Shown: one piece after another, positions 10,933 through 21,108 of the stretch
Position numbering within the stretch: the stretch's first letter is position 1
Layout of the letters: every line of letters begins with the position of its first letter
Assembly: GCF_907165205.1 (NCBI RefSeq)
Contig: NC_058189.1
Coordinates: 16,180,001-16,244,000, forward strand
From: Coccinella septempunctata
Lineage: Eukaryota; Arthropoda; Insecta; Coleoptera; Coccinellidae
Reading direction: 5' to 3'
DNA: 64,000 nt
Translations under genes and position numbers: made by a program
The notes under the pieces: model-generated
What the model saw: the letters and a program-made list of their open reading frames with translations, nothing else
What the model was told of the DNA's origin: nothing
Database searches by the model: none

Positions 10933-12334
10933 AATCCACCACCCCATCATTACCGTCATAATTGAACTGAGATGAAAACCTTTCTCACTTCTTAGCACTT
11001 GAGTACTGTCGTATCCAGGGGTTCGGATCATCTAAGGTCCCTAGCTTGAAAAGAAAATTGAAATGAATTAAGAACAAATTTTCAGAACTATCAAATTATT
11101 TTTTGGAATTTCTCAAAAACTAGAGCATATAGTCCAAGATCCCAGAGCGATCAGACATAACTTATTTTCACACAGATGAAACTTTAGGATCTCAGTAGAG
11201 TCTCATGTGCTTTGAATACCTGCGAAATTGTGGAGCTTGCCTAGTGACACTTGGGCAGGTACCAGGTGAGAAAGGTACCTGAAAATACGAGTTACTCAAC
11301 TTAAATTCACATCCCAGTAAACCAGAAATGTAACAGTAAGTAGTAAGTCCCAGGGAGTACCCAAAAATATTGCGCTTCTTTGAGAATTGAGAATGTAATC
11401 AAGATTTCACATTGTGGACATTAACGTCCACATATTGTTAAGTCTTCGAATTCCTTCACTAGTTCCCTAGTGGTTTCATGTAACATTATATTGAGATGTT
11501 CCGATGAAGTGAACATAGCTACTACTATGCGTCATCTTTCTATTGGTATTTCTCAAATATTGAATCTGTGATATTTTTCAAAGGTAATGAATTTTGCTAT
11601 CGAATTCAAAAATAAAATACGAGGTGTGCCATTTGAAACAACCCCGAAATTATAATTTGAGTATGTCGTAAATGCGTTGTCCTATTTTGAACACTCTGTA
11701 GAGTAATAATTATGATAGATGCAGTGTCTATTTTCATTATTCTAGTATTTCATTATCCTAGTATATCAGTATAAGGCGATTGGAGAATATTCAGAAATTC
11801 AAAAACTATAAAATTTTTCTAACAACTTCAACTACTTATTTCTAGAAAACTGAAGCTGTTACCAAATATGTATATGGAAAATTTCTCATCTTGTTTTTTA
11901 TTTTCCGCCCCACTTTAAATTAGTATCACGTATATTCAATAACTGTATGCGAGACATAATATGGTATTGCGATGAGTACTTAGTGTGTTTGTTACATATT
12001 CATTATATTCAAGAGAGAAAGTTGATGATGAAATACATTATCAGAACTAACATAAACCTAAGATTAGTTTGGTTCTTTATGTGTATACAATGTAACGTAT
12101 TGCCTCCATCATTCGTCTCCAACGTGTTTGAAGGATGGCGTAAATTCAGTCTCCTTCTCATAATTTCCGTAATCTACTCAATTCATTATTAATTGGCCTT
12201 TGACTAGTTATAATAGGTACTGATGCGATGACGCCAAATTTCAAGAAGACAGAAAGGTGCAGTAGACCAGATGGTAATAGCCCACGTAATCTCATTATGA
12301 TGATTATGTTTCCATACTCTATGTTTGCTTCCTA
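10933..12334. other. No gene recognised
   Basis: AT-rich sequence. A short GGTGTGCCATTTGAAA at about 11623 resembles the end motif of a mariner-type element, but I find no partner end. The frame at 11947-12192 has no recognisable content. Confidence 0.4.
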
Positions 12335-13560
12335 TTAGTCCTGTATTTATAGCCCATTCAAGAATGTTTGATATTTCGGGTGGCTATAGAAAATTGAAGT
12401 CAAGTTGGTAATAGCCAATAATTTCAGATTTTGTGTTGAGGAATTCAGGTTGTTATTGAGAGAAAACAGTTATCCATAGGTCTATTACAATTGCATATAG
12501 GTACCCGGTGATTGTTTATATTTTACCCAATAACTATCTCAGTTACTAATATTGGTCGCATGAAAACGTTTAAATGGGTAAATTTGCCATCCAACCTAAT
12601 TAAAAAAGTGTCTGGTATTTCATTTCCTGATATCATAATTTCTCAGGGCAAAGCTAATTTCAGCTTTGCCCAGAAGAAGTGGAAATATATCCGCGAAACG
12701 TCGGCATTAGTTGAGTTTAGTTTTTGGACCATCCACGTTTCCTATATCCTGTGAAAAATCTGGAACTAATTAAACAAATTTAAATTATTGGGCAGCGGAA
12801 AATCCAAGGAAAACTTTACTATGTCAGAGATCAGGACGACTGTCTATTGGTGTGTGGAACGGTATATTAAAAAATCGTGTCATAGGAAAATTGTTTCACC
12901 ACGTATCTCTAACAGGAATTAGATAACTGGAGCTTTGGCAACAAGACGGAGCACCAGCTCATAGTGTTCTACCTGTTAGAGAATACCTCAATGAAAGATA
13001 CGATATATGGATTGGCAGGAACGGGACCATTCTATGGCCTCCTAACCCAATTGAACACTTTCTTATGGGGATATTTGAAATCTAAAGTGTATATGGCCGT
13101 CCGCAAAATAGAGAAAGCAATTGATTATCTCAATAATAATCCAGAAATGATGAAGAAAACCCTCAAAACCTTGGAGAAAAGATACCGATTGTGTGTAGAA
13201 GTAAGTGGGGGACATTTGGAACACTAAATTAAACTTTTGGTTAGTAAATGAATAGAATAAATATCAGTTGTTTTATTTTCCACGGTTCGTTTGAAATAAA
13301 GAAATCGCATCGTTGTCGTGTGGCGTTCCACAGCGGCCTTAGTTGTAGACGAAAATATCTATATTTTCAGAAAACTGCCAGAGAATACATCAATGAAGTA
13401 TATATATATTTGAAACCAGAAGAAAGAGCTTCACCGATTAGGAAAATAAGATACAAAGTGTGCCATTTAAAAAATCACGCTGTACTGACCGAAGATTACT
13501 TGAATTTTGTACTATCGCTTACGAACTTGGGTAATTTAATAGAACAAATTGGGATTATAT
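12335..13560 (+). repeat. Interspersed repeat split by an insertion
   Basis: Two blocks match 28888-29110 in the same order and orientation. The first (12335-12500) shares CCATTCAAGAATG, GGGTGGCTAT and AAGTTGGTAATAGC. The second (13484-13560) shares TGACCGA and TTGAATTTTGTACT. In the second copy they are adjacent; here about 980 bases intervene, and those bases contain transposase debris. The repeat family is unknown. Confidence 0.45.
12842..13227 (+). pseudogene. DD41D-type transposase remnant
   Basis: The C-terminal half of an IS630/Tc1/mariner-type transposase is readable across frames. An early block reads VWNGILKNRVIGKLF, then LWQQDGAPAHS with the second catalytic aspartate, then WIGRNGTILWPPNPIEHF. 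After a frameshift near 13060 the frame continues FLWGYLKSKVYMAVRKIEKA and ends GGHLEH, as this family usually does. The third block is shortened: the usual RSPDLTP is missing, so the third catalytic residue is lost or displaced. Same general family as 50251-51336; non-functional. Confidence 0.7.
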
Positions 13561-13587
13561 AATAATAATGTGTTTCAGCCTTGAAAG

Positions 13588-13687
13588 TAAGGGCCGAAAC
13601 ACATTATTAAAACGCGACGCGACGCCACGCGCGTACAATTTACGCGTCAGCTCGCTTCGCGTGTTAATAATGTGTTTCCGCCTTAAT
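13588..13687. mobile_element. CpG-rich palindromic MITE
   Basis: A near-complete inverted repeat of about 100 bases. The outer arms read GGCCGAAACACATTATTAA and TTAATAATGTGTTTCCGCC. The inner arms are packed with CG dinucleotides around a loop ACAATTT. A TAA flanks the left end and TTAA the right, so a Harbinger-like TWA target is possible. An extra right-arm-like copy lies just outside at 13561-13582. The GC content stands out against the surroundings. Confidence 0.6.
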
Positions 13688-13955
13688 ACTTTGTCGCATA
13701 TTTGTGTAAGAACCGTCACTTCTATAGCAGTACAAGTTTTGAACTTTATCGAAGTTGTATTTTTTGGAAATATGTATTTGGGAATTATTTTTTGGGAGCC
13801 AATTAGCCGTGATCGACTTTGGTAATTGTATCAGGGACCATTTCGAACATTTATTTGAACCAGCCTGCAGAAGCTCCCGATTTCAGTACTTTTCTAATTT
13901 CATTCGTCAATTTGGGTCACTCTTATTTTGATAATCGGAGTTTGGATGTAGGTAC

Positions 13956-14184
13956 TGTTACGATCCGTTTAATACACCTTTATTTTATAAATTAATTTGT
14001 TATTCATATCAACGGAATCGCAACTCGAAAATGAAATTCAATTCTCAACTAACAATAAGTGACTTTCTCCAATTTATTCTGACTGACAATCCATATCCTT
14101 TTTTTTTATGTCTCCATGCCTACCCAAAATTTTCTAACACAGCAAACTAAACGAAATTATTTCAAGAAAACTTAAACCATAACA
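13956..14184 (-). repeat. 3' LTR of the Gag-only element
   Basis: Downstream LTR in the minus orientation, 229 bases. It shares TACGATCCG, TTGTTATTCATATCAACGG, TCTGACTGACAATCC and TATGTCTCCATGCC with the other LTR. A G-rich TTTTGGGGATTT stands just upstream where a polypurine tract is expected. Confidence 0.75.
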
Positions 14185-14292
14185 AAATCCCCAAAATTAA
14201 AATATTTATTTCCCAAAACGAAAATTTTGGGAATAAACATTTTAAATTTAACAAAGTGAAATTCCACACACACAAAAAAAAATCATCAATTA

Positions 14293-15073
14293 TTAACCTA
14301 AAACTTTTTTCTTGAACTTTTTATGATTTCTCCATTTTTTTCTCTTTTTCCTCCTTAAATAATTTTCTCCAATCCATTCCATTTTTTCTCTCACTCTTTG
14401 GATGACATTCTCCCATTTTCTGTTACTTGTGTAATTCCACTTTCTTATATATGCTCCTTCTTCATCATTGAACCATGACAATGCTCGATTTACCAATTCC
14501 TCAACATTCCTAATTAATGGCACCAGTGCAGTATATTTTCCTTTTACCTTTCCATTGAAATTCCATTCTTGATCGCCCAACTTGACTATTCCTGACATAG
14601 AATTTTCTATGTACATGACTACTTCTGATATTTCATTTTGTTTATCTAAGTTCTCTTTAATTTTATTTATATCCGTTTCTAATTTCTTTCTCACCTCCTT
14701 TCGAATGTTATTTTCTGTTGTTTCCAAATCTTCCTGACATTGTCTCATCATCATACCCATTTTTCTATCTATTTTCTCTTCTGTTTTATTGACTCTTTCA
14801 TTGAAAATTTCATTAATTTTCATGAAACCTTCTTCCATTCTATTTTCAAATCTTTTTTCTATATCTTTCTGCTGTTACTTTCATTGCGCTCGAATTTTCT
14901 TCCATTTTATTTTCAATTCTTTCCGCAAACTCTTTAAAATCTTCTTTCATCTTCATTAAAACATCCAATATGTTTGAATTATTATTTTCTTGTGCTCCAG
15001 CTGAACTCTTGTGTCTGGATTCAATATTTTGAGTATTTCCATCACTCAACTTGCCACACGTTGGTTGCGCCAT
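14293..15073 (-). pseudogene. Gag-like coiled-coil protein, one frameshift
   Basis: Frame 14846-15073 starts MAQPTCGKLSDGN and stops after 75 codons at an A-rich run. One base shift near 14860-14880 joins it to the frame that continues through 14293, giving about 255 residues in all. The protein is rich in Lys, Glu and Asn. It has a long heptad-like helical region (KINEIFNERVNKTEEKIDRK and onward), then a globular part with W residues (LGDQEWNFNG, ALSWFNDE, RKWNYTSNRKW), and a basic tail (RRKKRKKWRNHKKFKKK). There is no zinc knuckle. The start codon lies 3 bases inside the LTR and overlaps the primer-binding site. I infer a structural Gag-like role from the position alone; I do not recognise the family. 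Confidence 0.55.
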
Positions 15074-15075
15074 TT

Positions 15076-15315
15076 TATTACGATCCGTATATTATTACTT
15101 TATTTTATTTTATACATTGATTTGTTATTCATATCAACGGAATCGCAACTTAAAAAATTATTCAATCCTCTACTAAAATGAGTGACTTTTCTCCAAAATT
15201 ATATTCTGACTGACAATCCTCTCTTTTTTTTTATGTCTCCATGCCATCCAAAAATTTCCTAGCATAGCATCTATGATGAAACAATATTACATTGGAAAAA
15301 ACTCAAACCATAACA
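15076..15315 (-). repeat. 5' LTR of the Gag-only element
   Basis: Upstream LTR in the minus orientation, 240 bases, homologous to 13956-14184. Its inner edge reads TATTACGATCC where the other copy has TGTTACGATCC, so the terminal dinucleotide has mutated. Confidence 0.7.
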
Positions 15316-15319
15316 GTAC

Positions 15320-16011
15320 CTACCGTTAGAATTGTTTGAAAGTTTTCAGAAATCTATTTCAAAATACTTTGCAGACGAAAAATATTCTATATCATACTAA
15401 ATTGTTACTTGTTATTTGTTAACTCGCCACTATACCGACGCCATCTGGGAAAATTTAGTGAAATTAAACCGCCCTTGTTAAATGACAATAAACTTAAATG
15501 CGGCCCTGCAGTTTTATTTTCAGTTGACTCGTTGATGTACACTTTGGGACTTATAGGTTCCAAAATGTGGTCCTTATTTAATTTTTCTCACTCTTTTCGA
15601 ATAACTAGGTTACTTTTATTAATTTCGATATACAGGGTGCTTTATGGACATGTTTCCGTCTTGTGGAATCTTACGGAGCCAGATCTGTATTTATACATTT
15701 TCACCAAGAATAAATAAAAAAAACCTGTCGGTTTCGAACATATGCGCTATGGCTATAGGAAAAAATGCGTCAAACGAATAAGAAAGCCCGAGAAAAAGCC
15801 AGAATCAGTATAATATACACTATATATTTAGAGGTGGGGCTTTTTTTTTAACAGAAGGTAAAACTGGTCAAAAATGAAGCGTTTCGCCAAAAATCACCAA
15901 TACAGAATTCCGGAAATGACAAAATTAATAATATGTTATCTGAATTATCGCAAAGCAATGAGATGAATATTGGCCTGTTCGATTTTTATGTGGAAATGAG
16001 AATGGAAACTG
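15320..16011. other. No gene recognised
   Basis: A plus-strand frame of 102 codons (15409-15717) has no recognisable domain. TACAGGGTG at about 15633 is the end motif shared by several mariner-type elements in this window, but a matching second end is not convincing. Confidence 0.4.
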
Positions 16012-16471
16012 GGGGCGGCCTCATATAGCCGGAAAGTCTTTCTGAATTCAGAAACGGAGTACACTATCTGAATTCAAAACGTCTGGAATCTTAATATGCA
16101 GCACATACATTATGATTTTTTCAGATCATGAATGTTCCAGATCGATGTGTCAGGCTGAACTGGAGGAACGTTTTGAATTCCGGATATACAAATTTAAGAT
16201 AATGAATTTATATGAGGGGGTTCAAGTGGACGTCGTTTATACAGATTTTAGTAAGGCTTTTGATAAGATATGTATCGGTAGACTTCTTGAAAGGTTGTAT
16301 GGAGTTGGGGTCTGTGGGTCTCTCCTGCGGTGGTTTGAGTCTTATCTCAGAAATAGGTCGCAATACGTCTCTGTGGAGGGTTTCGAATCACGGTACGTGT
16401 CGGCTTCATCGGGGGCTCCCCAGGGCTCCCATCTGGGGCCGTTATTATTTATAATATACATAAATAATATA

Positions 16472-17964
16472 CACTCACTTTCAAAAGTCCTGCACCCCCT
16501 AATTATTAAGGCTATCTCAAACTTTGAAAAAAAAATGATACCCTCGGGTTCAAGGATAATGAAAGGCTTTTACAGAAATAAAATGAAATCAATTTCATTT
16601 CATAGAATTATGAAGTTGAAACAACAAATACAAATTAGGAATAAAAAATTGCAAAAACAAAAATTAAATTTAAACGGAAAATTAAAAGTTAATTAATAAA
16701 AGAGCAAACTAATATGCAGTATTTGAGCCTCTGTTGCTCAGCAATGCATTCACTCGTCTAGGCATTCCAAAAATTAAATTATTGATTATTTCCTGCGGAA
16801 TATTCATCCATTCCTCGGTAACAGCTACAATAAGTTCTTGTGAATTTCGTGGTGGATTATTTCGACGGAAAACGGCTCTGGAGACATGATCCCATATATG
16901 CACTATAGGATTTATGTCAGGAGACATCGCGGGCCATTCTAATCTGATAATGTTTTGGTTTTCCAGGGCTTCTTGAACACCTCTAGTGCGATGTGGCCTG
17001 GCATTATCATCCATAAAGATAAATTGAGCCCCTAATTCATTACCCATGGGTATAATTACAGGATTTATGATATTTTCGAGGCAATATGCACCAGTCATCG
17101 TCCCGGATATGTGAATTAGTGGCGTTCTTCTTCCAAACATCATGCCTCCCCAAAACATTTCAGTGCCACCGCGAAAAGGAGTAACTTGAATAGCTCTCTC
17201 AGGTCTATTTCGACATCCTGGTTCCCCCCAAACTCTTAAGCGGTAGTCATCACTTACTAACCCAAACCGTGACTCATCTGTAAATAGCACATTCCTTCAT
17301 TCTTCTAAATGCCAGTTTTGATGAGCTCGCGACCACTGCAGACGAGCGGTTCGGTGACGAACTGTTAATAAACGAACTGTTAGAGGCCTTTTGGACCGCA
17401 ATCCTGATGTTAAAATTCTTCTACGAATTGTAGCACATGAAATTACACGGTTGTGGGCTTTTTGGAATTCCGACCTGAGTGTTGGTACCGTCACTGACCT
17501 ATTTCTACGGGCTGATTGGGCAATATACCGATCTTCTCGAATCGTGGTAACACGAGGACGACCATTTCGAGGTCTACTATGCACTCCACCAGTTTCCTCA
17601 TAGCGCCTAATCGTTCTGTTAACCGTGCTTCGAATAATGTTTAGTCTATTGGCTATCTGATGGCGTGAGAGCCCTTCTTGCCAGAGAGCAATAATTCTAG
17701 TTCTGTCAAACTCAGACAACTCGTTTCTGGGCATATTACACAGTTTTTGAACTAACCGGTACTTAAAACGAAAAACTACTGGTCCGCAGAAAGGCACACA
17801 TTTGACAAAATCGATATTTAAACACAAGAAAATTTTTTGTTTCTTAATGTTATCGTTTTATTTGGTGGTCAACAAGTTTCTGTTGTTGTCAGTAACAATT
17901 TGTTGTGAATCTTGATTATTTTATCTCCACTACAGGGGGGGTGCAAAACTTTTGAAAGTGAGTG
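16472..17964 (-). mobile_element. Tc1-type (DD34E) transposon
   Basis: The terminal inverted repeats begin CACTCACTTTCAAAAGT at 16472 and mirror the sequence ending at 17964; both continue into TGCACCCCC. TA flanks each end (16470-16471, 17965-17966), the normal Tc1 target duplication. The 1493-base element carries one minus-strand transposase gene, inactivated by a stop. It is inserted into the LINE reverse transcriptase between its motifs B and C. Confidence 0.9.
16709..17734 (-). pseudogene. Tc1 transposase with internal stop
   Basis: About 341 codons starting MPRNELSEFDRTRII, with two helix-turn-helix parts (RHQIANRLNIIRSTVNRTIRR and TLRSEFQKAHNRVISCATIR, each quoted only in part of its extent) and a GRPR linker. 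The catalytic region has LFTDESRF (first Asp), FMDDNARPHR (second Asp) and WPAMSPDINPIVHIWD. An in-frame TGA at 17297-17299 sits where the family has TGG (Trp) before the first aspartate block. In addition the third catalytic residue, Glu in the usual NPIEH, is Val here (GTG). The same frame is otherwise open, so it is a recent but doubly dead copy. Confidence 0.9.
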
Positions 17965-19039
17965 TAATAAAAATATTCAAATTTTGCAAAATACTATTAT
18001 TCGCAGATGATTTGAAAATGTTCATGAAAATCAGGGACTCCCGTGACTGCCTGCGCCTTCAGAATGATATCGACTCTTTCATGAAATTTTGCGAAAGGGC
18101 TAATCTCTTCACAAATATAGCCAAATGTCGTGTGATTACTTTCTCGAGGAGGAACGATTCTATAATTCCATACTTCTTTCCATCTTTCCATACTTTTCGC
18201 TGAGCACACCGCTGATGCGTTCAAGTCATGTACGCGATTTGGGTGTTACTTTTGACTCTCATCTCAAATTTAACCTACATATCGACAATATCGTAACAGC
18301 GTCAAGCCGCATGCTCGGTTTCATATTGAGACAGAGTCGTTCGTTTTGCAATTATAAATCCTCCATTACCCCCTTTATTACGCTTGGAACCCCCAATATA
18401 ACACTTATATAGAATTGAGAGGGTTCAGATGAGATTTCTTCGTTTTCTAGGTTCAAAGTGTGGTCTACGGTTGAATAGAGGAGATCCAGAAAATTATGTA
18501 ATAAGGTTGAAACACTTTAATATGATTAGTTTGCAGAATCGCAGAACTATGAGTGACGTACTCTTCGTAAATAAGCTATTAAGTAATCAAATGGAATCAT
18601 CGTCACTCTTATCGCGAATCAACTTTCATGCTCCTTCGAGGAGATTCAGACTGCTGGAAACCTTCGTCTTGCCTTTGAGGCATACTAACAGCTCCAGGAA
18701 TTCCCCTATTATTAGAATGCTTGGTCGTTGTAACAGTTTTAAGGATCTAGTGGATGTAATTGGTCATAGCCACGAATATGTCACAAGATGTTTGGTTAAC
18801 CACTTCAGAGGTATCTCTACTTAATTAATTGTTTTTTTTTTGTTTATTTTCGCTTAATAATTTTTTTCCCTTTTTTAAGGAAAGATCACAAATAATTATG
18901 AAGGATATAAATTGTTTAATTAATATCAAAATTTTGTTCTTTTTTTTGTTTCTATGTAAGTATTTGCACTTCTGTTAATCAATGTTAATTAGTGGACATT
19001 GTTTTTGGGTATTAATTTACCTGTATATGTTCTTCTTAT

Positions 19040-19081
19040 GCATAAATAAATGAATAAATAAATAAATAAATAAATAAATAA
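19040..19081 (+). repeat. AAATA-type simple tail of the LINE
   Basis: A run of ATAAATAA units follows the LINE 3' sequence by about 200 bases. Simple-sequence tails of this kind mark the 3' ends of many LINEs. Confidence 0.6.
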
Positions 19082-19335
19082 CTCATTTATTTGACTTGTT
19101 GAAATTGTTGTGATGTGTGATAAATACAAAAAATTTAATTTTGTGCATGAAAAGTCGTCATTGTATTTGGTATTTGAATAGGATACATAGGATGAATATA
19201 ATGTTACTTTTGCGTTTTTTTTTTAATAACCAAATCTAGTTCAATAAGTGGCAATTAATCTTCCATGACTATGATGATGGATTCTGAATCCCGTTTCTGA
19301 ATTCAGAAAGACATTCCGGCTGTATAAGGCCGGCC

Positions 19336-20800
19336 TTAGGATTGCCGAATTTGTATGGATTTAGTAACTTAAATGATTATATGAAACGGTTCATTTCGAT
19401 ACCAACTGAAAGAAAAAGACTTAGTGTAAAAAAAAATAGAATATTAGCTCAAAATCTAACCTTTAAAATTCGTCTGAATTATTTTCGAACCCTCCAACAA
19501 TCGTCATAAAAATGGGGTGAAATGAGGTAACAATAACAGCACATTGTCAACACAAGCACTTTCAATAAACTGCCTCGAATTTTTGCACTGTTTTTACCCC
19601 AAATTGCAAAATACAACAATTTTTTCAAGGGATCTGATGAGATAGAACCGGATAACTGAACCATTGTCCAGCCTTATGTTTATGTTTTGTTTTATTTTTC
19701 CGATGCCAGAGTCACCTTCCGTAGTCCCGTACTTGAAATATAACGAAATTTTATCGAAATTCTAGGGGTTGTAGCTCAGTCATCTTGAATATTTTATATG
19801 GACAATTTTTGGAAGAGTGCCTTATTTTGATGATCCCTTCTATCAAAAACAAAAGCCTCACCTTCGAAAACACCCTGTATTTATAAACCATATAACCTTA
19901 GGACATTCGGAGGAATCCTTATAGTAGCCTCTACCAGGAATGTAACTCCGTTACCAAACTATCAACCCTTCATGCAAATTGATAAGACTATGCGGAGTAT
20001 CAAGTATTTTGGATACTTGGAGCAGTATTTGTGGGGAATATTGAAACTGTTTTATATTGGTTGTTCCCATATATCTGATGAATTGCATTCATTTGGGTTT
20101 TTATTCTAAAGGGTATAAGAAAATTTCCAGCATTCTTTTAATTGCAAATTGAAGGTTTCTTCTTTGATTTTGGATGCGTGATAGGAGCTATAGGGTAAAA
20201 TGGTATCAGATTGGCCGCATACAGCGGAAGTAACCGTTGGGCAACTGTTACAAAACACTAGCGAAATCGTTTGGTGGCACATGCGCTACAAACTCAACTC
20301 GTTCTGGAACGGGCGCCAGTTTTTGGAGCGCATTTGATTTGTGCTAGGTAGCGGTAGCATGAAGAGCAGACCAGACCAGCTAATTCCAAAGCTAGTTGAT
20401 CAAGTATATCTACATTTAAATTACTCTCCATAATCTCATTTTCAATTTCAATGTCCATTTTTATGTGCATGTAAAAGTAGATAAGCGTTGATTGCAAGAT
20501 ACACCTGGAAATTATTTACAAAAAAACTGAAATAAAACCACTAAATTTACCACACTACTTGAGTTTAATAAAAATAATTTGTTTGGATGAATAAAACAAA
20601 ATGAAACCAGAATAATCTTTATGTAAAAATACATCTGTCGAAAACTAACAATTGATAGAAAATAAAAACGGCTACGGCTACTGATAGGTGAAGGTAGTAA
20701 TAGCGCTTTGCGCTTCGGCCGCTGAATGGGACCATTGGGTAGGTTTTAAACCTACAGCTCTTAACACGAAGCCATGATGAGGGCAGCTGCGCCCATTTTC
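19336..20800. other. No gene recognised
   Basis: AT-rich sequence. ACACCCTGTATTTATA near 19870 is another copy of the mariner-type end motif. GC-richer sequence from about 20200 leads into the Jockey copy but has no frame I recognise. Confidence 0.4.
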
Positions 20801-20836
20801 TCAGTTCAGTGCGAGACGTCGAAGCGAGTAGACGTG
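20801..20836 (+). promoter_or_regulatory. Internal LINE promoter: Inr plus DPE
   Basis: TCAGTT at 20801-20806 matches the arthropod initiator TCAKTY. Taking its A (20803) as +1, AGACGTG lies at exactly +28 to +34 (20830-20836), the position of the downstream promoter element RGWCGTG known from Drosophila Jockey-type LINEs. No TATA box precedes it. This suggests the LINE sequence starts here and carried its own RNA polymerase II promoter. Confidence 0.55.
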
Positions 20837-21108
20837 TTGAATGATACCAGTGCGATACGTTCAAACGAGTAGACGGTTGAATAATTTTTCGAGAATACGA
20901 TTTGGGAATTTGATTGAATACTGATTATTCGGGAGAGTTCTGTGAATGAGTTTTGTTGTGTTGTTATTCTATACAGTCCAGATCAAAAGATCGTTGGTTG
21001 TGCAAATTACATCAGGTGAGACTTTGTCTATATAATGATTGGTTATTTTTGTTCTTTACTCTCTTATTGATATTTATCGCCATTGTAAAAAACTAAAAAC
21101 GTTTAGCC

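Larger units (their letters stand above)
13956..15315 (-). mobile_element. Compact LTR element encoding only a Gag-like protein
   Basis: Two direct repeats (13956-14184 and 15076-15315) enclose 890 bases. On the minus strand each LTR opens TGTTATGG and closes with CGATCGTAACA-like sequence. A 4-base GTAC lies immediately outside each end (13952-13955, 15316-15319). Just inside the upstream LTR is TGGCGCAACCAACGTG, which resembles the TGGCGC primer-binding sites of Gypsy elements. The only coding content is the interrupted coiled-coil frame at 14293-15073; no protease, reverse transcriptase or integrase is present. The LTRs are visibly diverged (roughly a fifth of positions by eye). This is a non-autonomous TRIM-like element. 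Confidence 0.75.
16180..18824 (+). pseudogene. LINE reverse transcriptase, split by Tc1 and frameshifted
   Basis: The 5' part of the surviving sequence reads VDVVYTDFSKAFDK (RT motif A) and SGAPQGSHLGPLLFIIYINN (motif B). It stops at 16471, where a Tc1 element begins. After the Tc1 element the LINE resumes with LLFADDLKMF (motif C). A frameshift near 18185 leads to HVRDLGVTFDSHLKFNLHID, and a further break near 18412 to a C-terminal region that includes RRTMSDVLFVNKLL. The exact removal of 16472-17964 plus one TA would restore the frame across motifs B and C, so Tc1 arrived as a clean insertion. Endonuclease and N-terminus are absent. The wording of motifs A to C fits the Jockey/CR1 group; I cannot be more precise. 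Confidence 0.75.
16014..19335. mobile_element. Inverted-repeat pair enclosing LINE plus Tc1
   Basis: The stretch 16014-16057 and the reverse complement of 19291-19335 align over about 44 bases. They share GCCGGAA, GTCTTTCTGAATTCAGAAAC and GG at both limits. Each arm contains the palindrome TTCTGAATTCAGAA. Between the arms are a LINE fragment and, inside that, a Tc1 element, so without them the original element would have been only a few hundred bases. No clear target duplication is visible. Confidence 0.5.
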
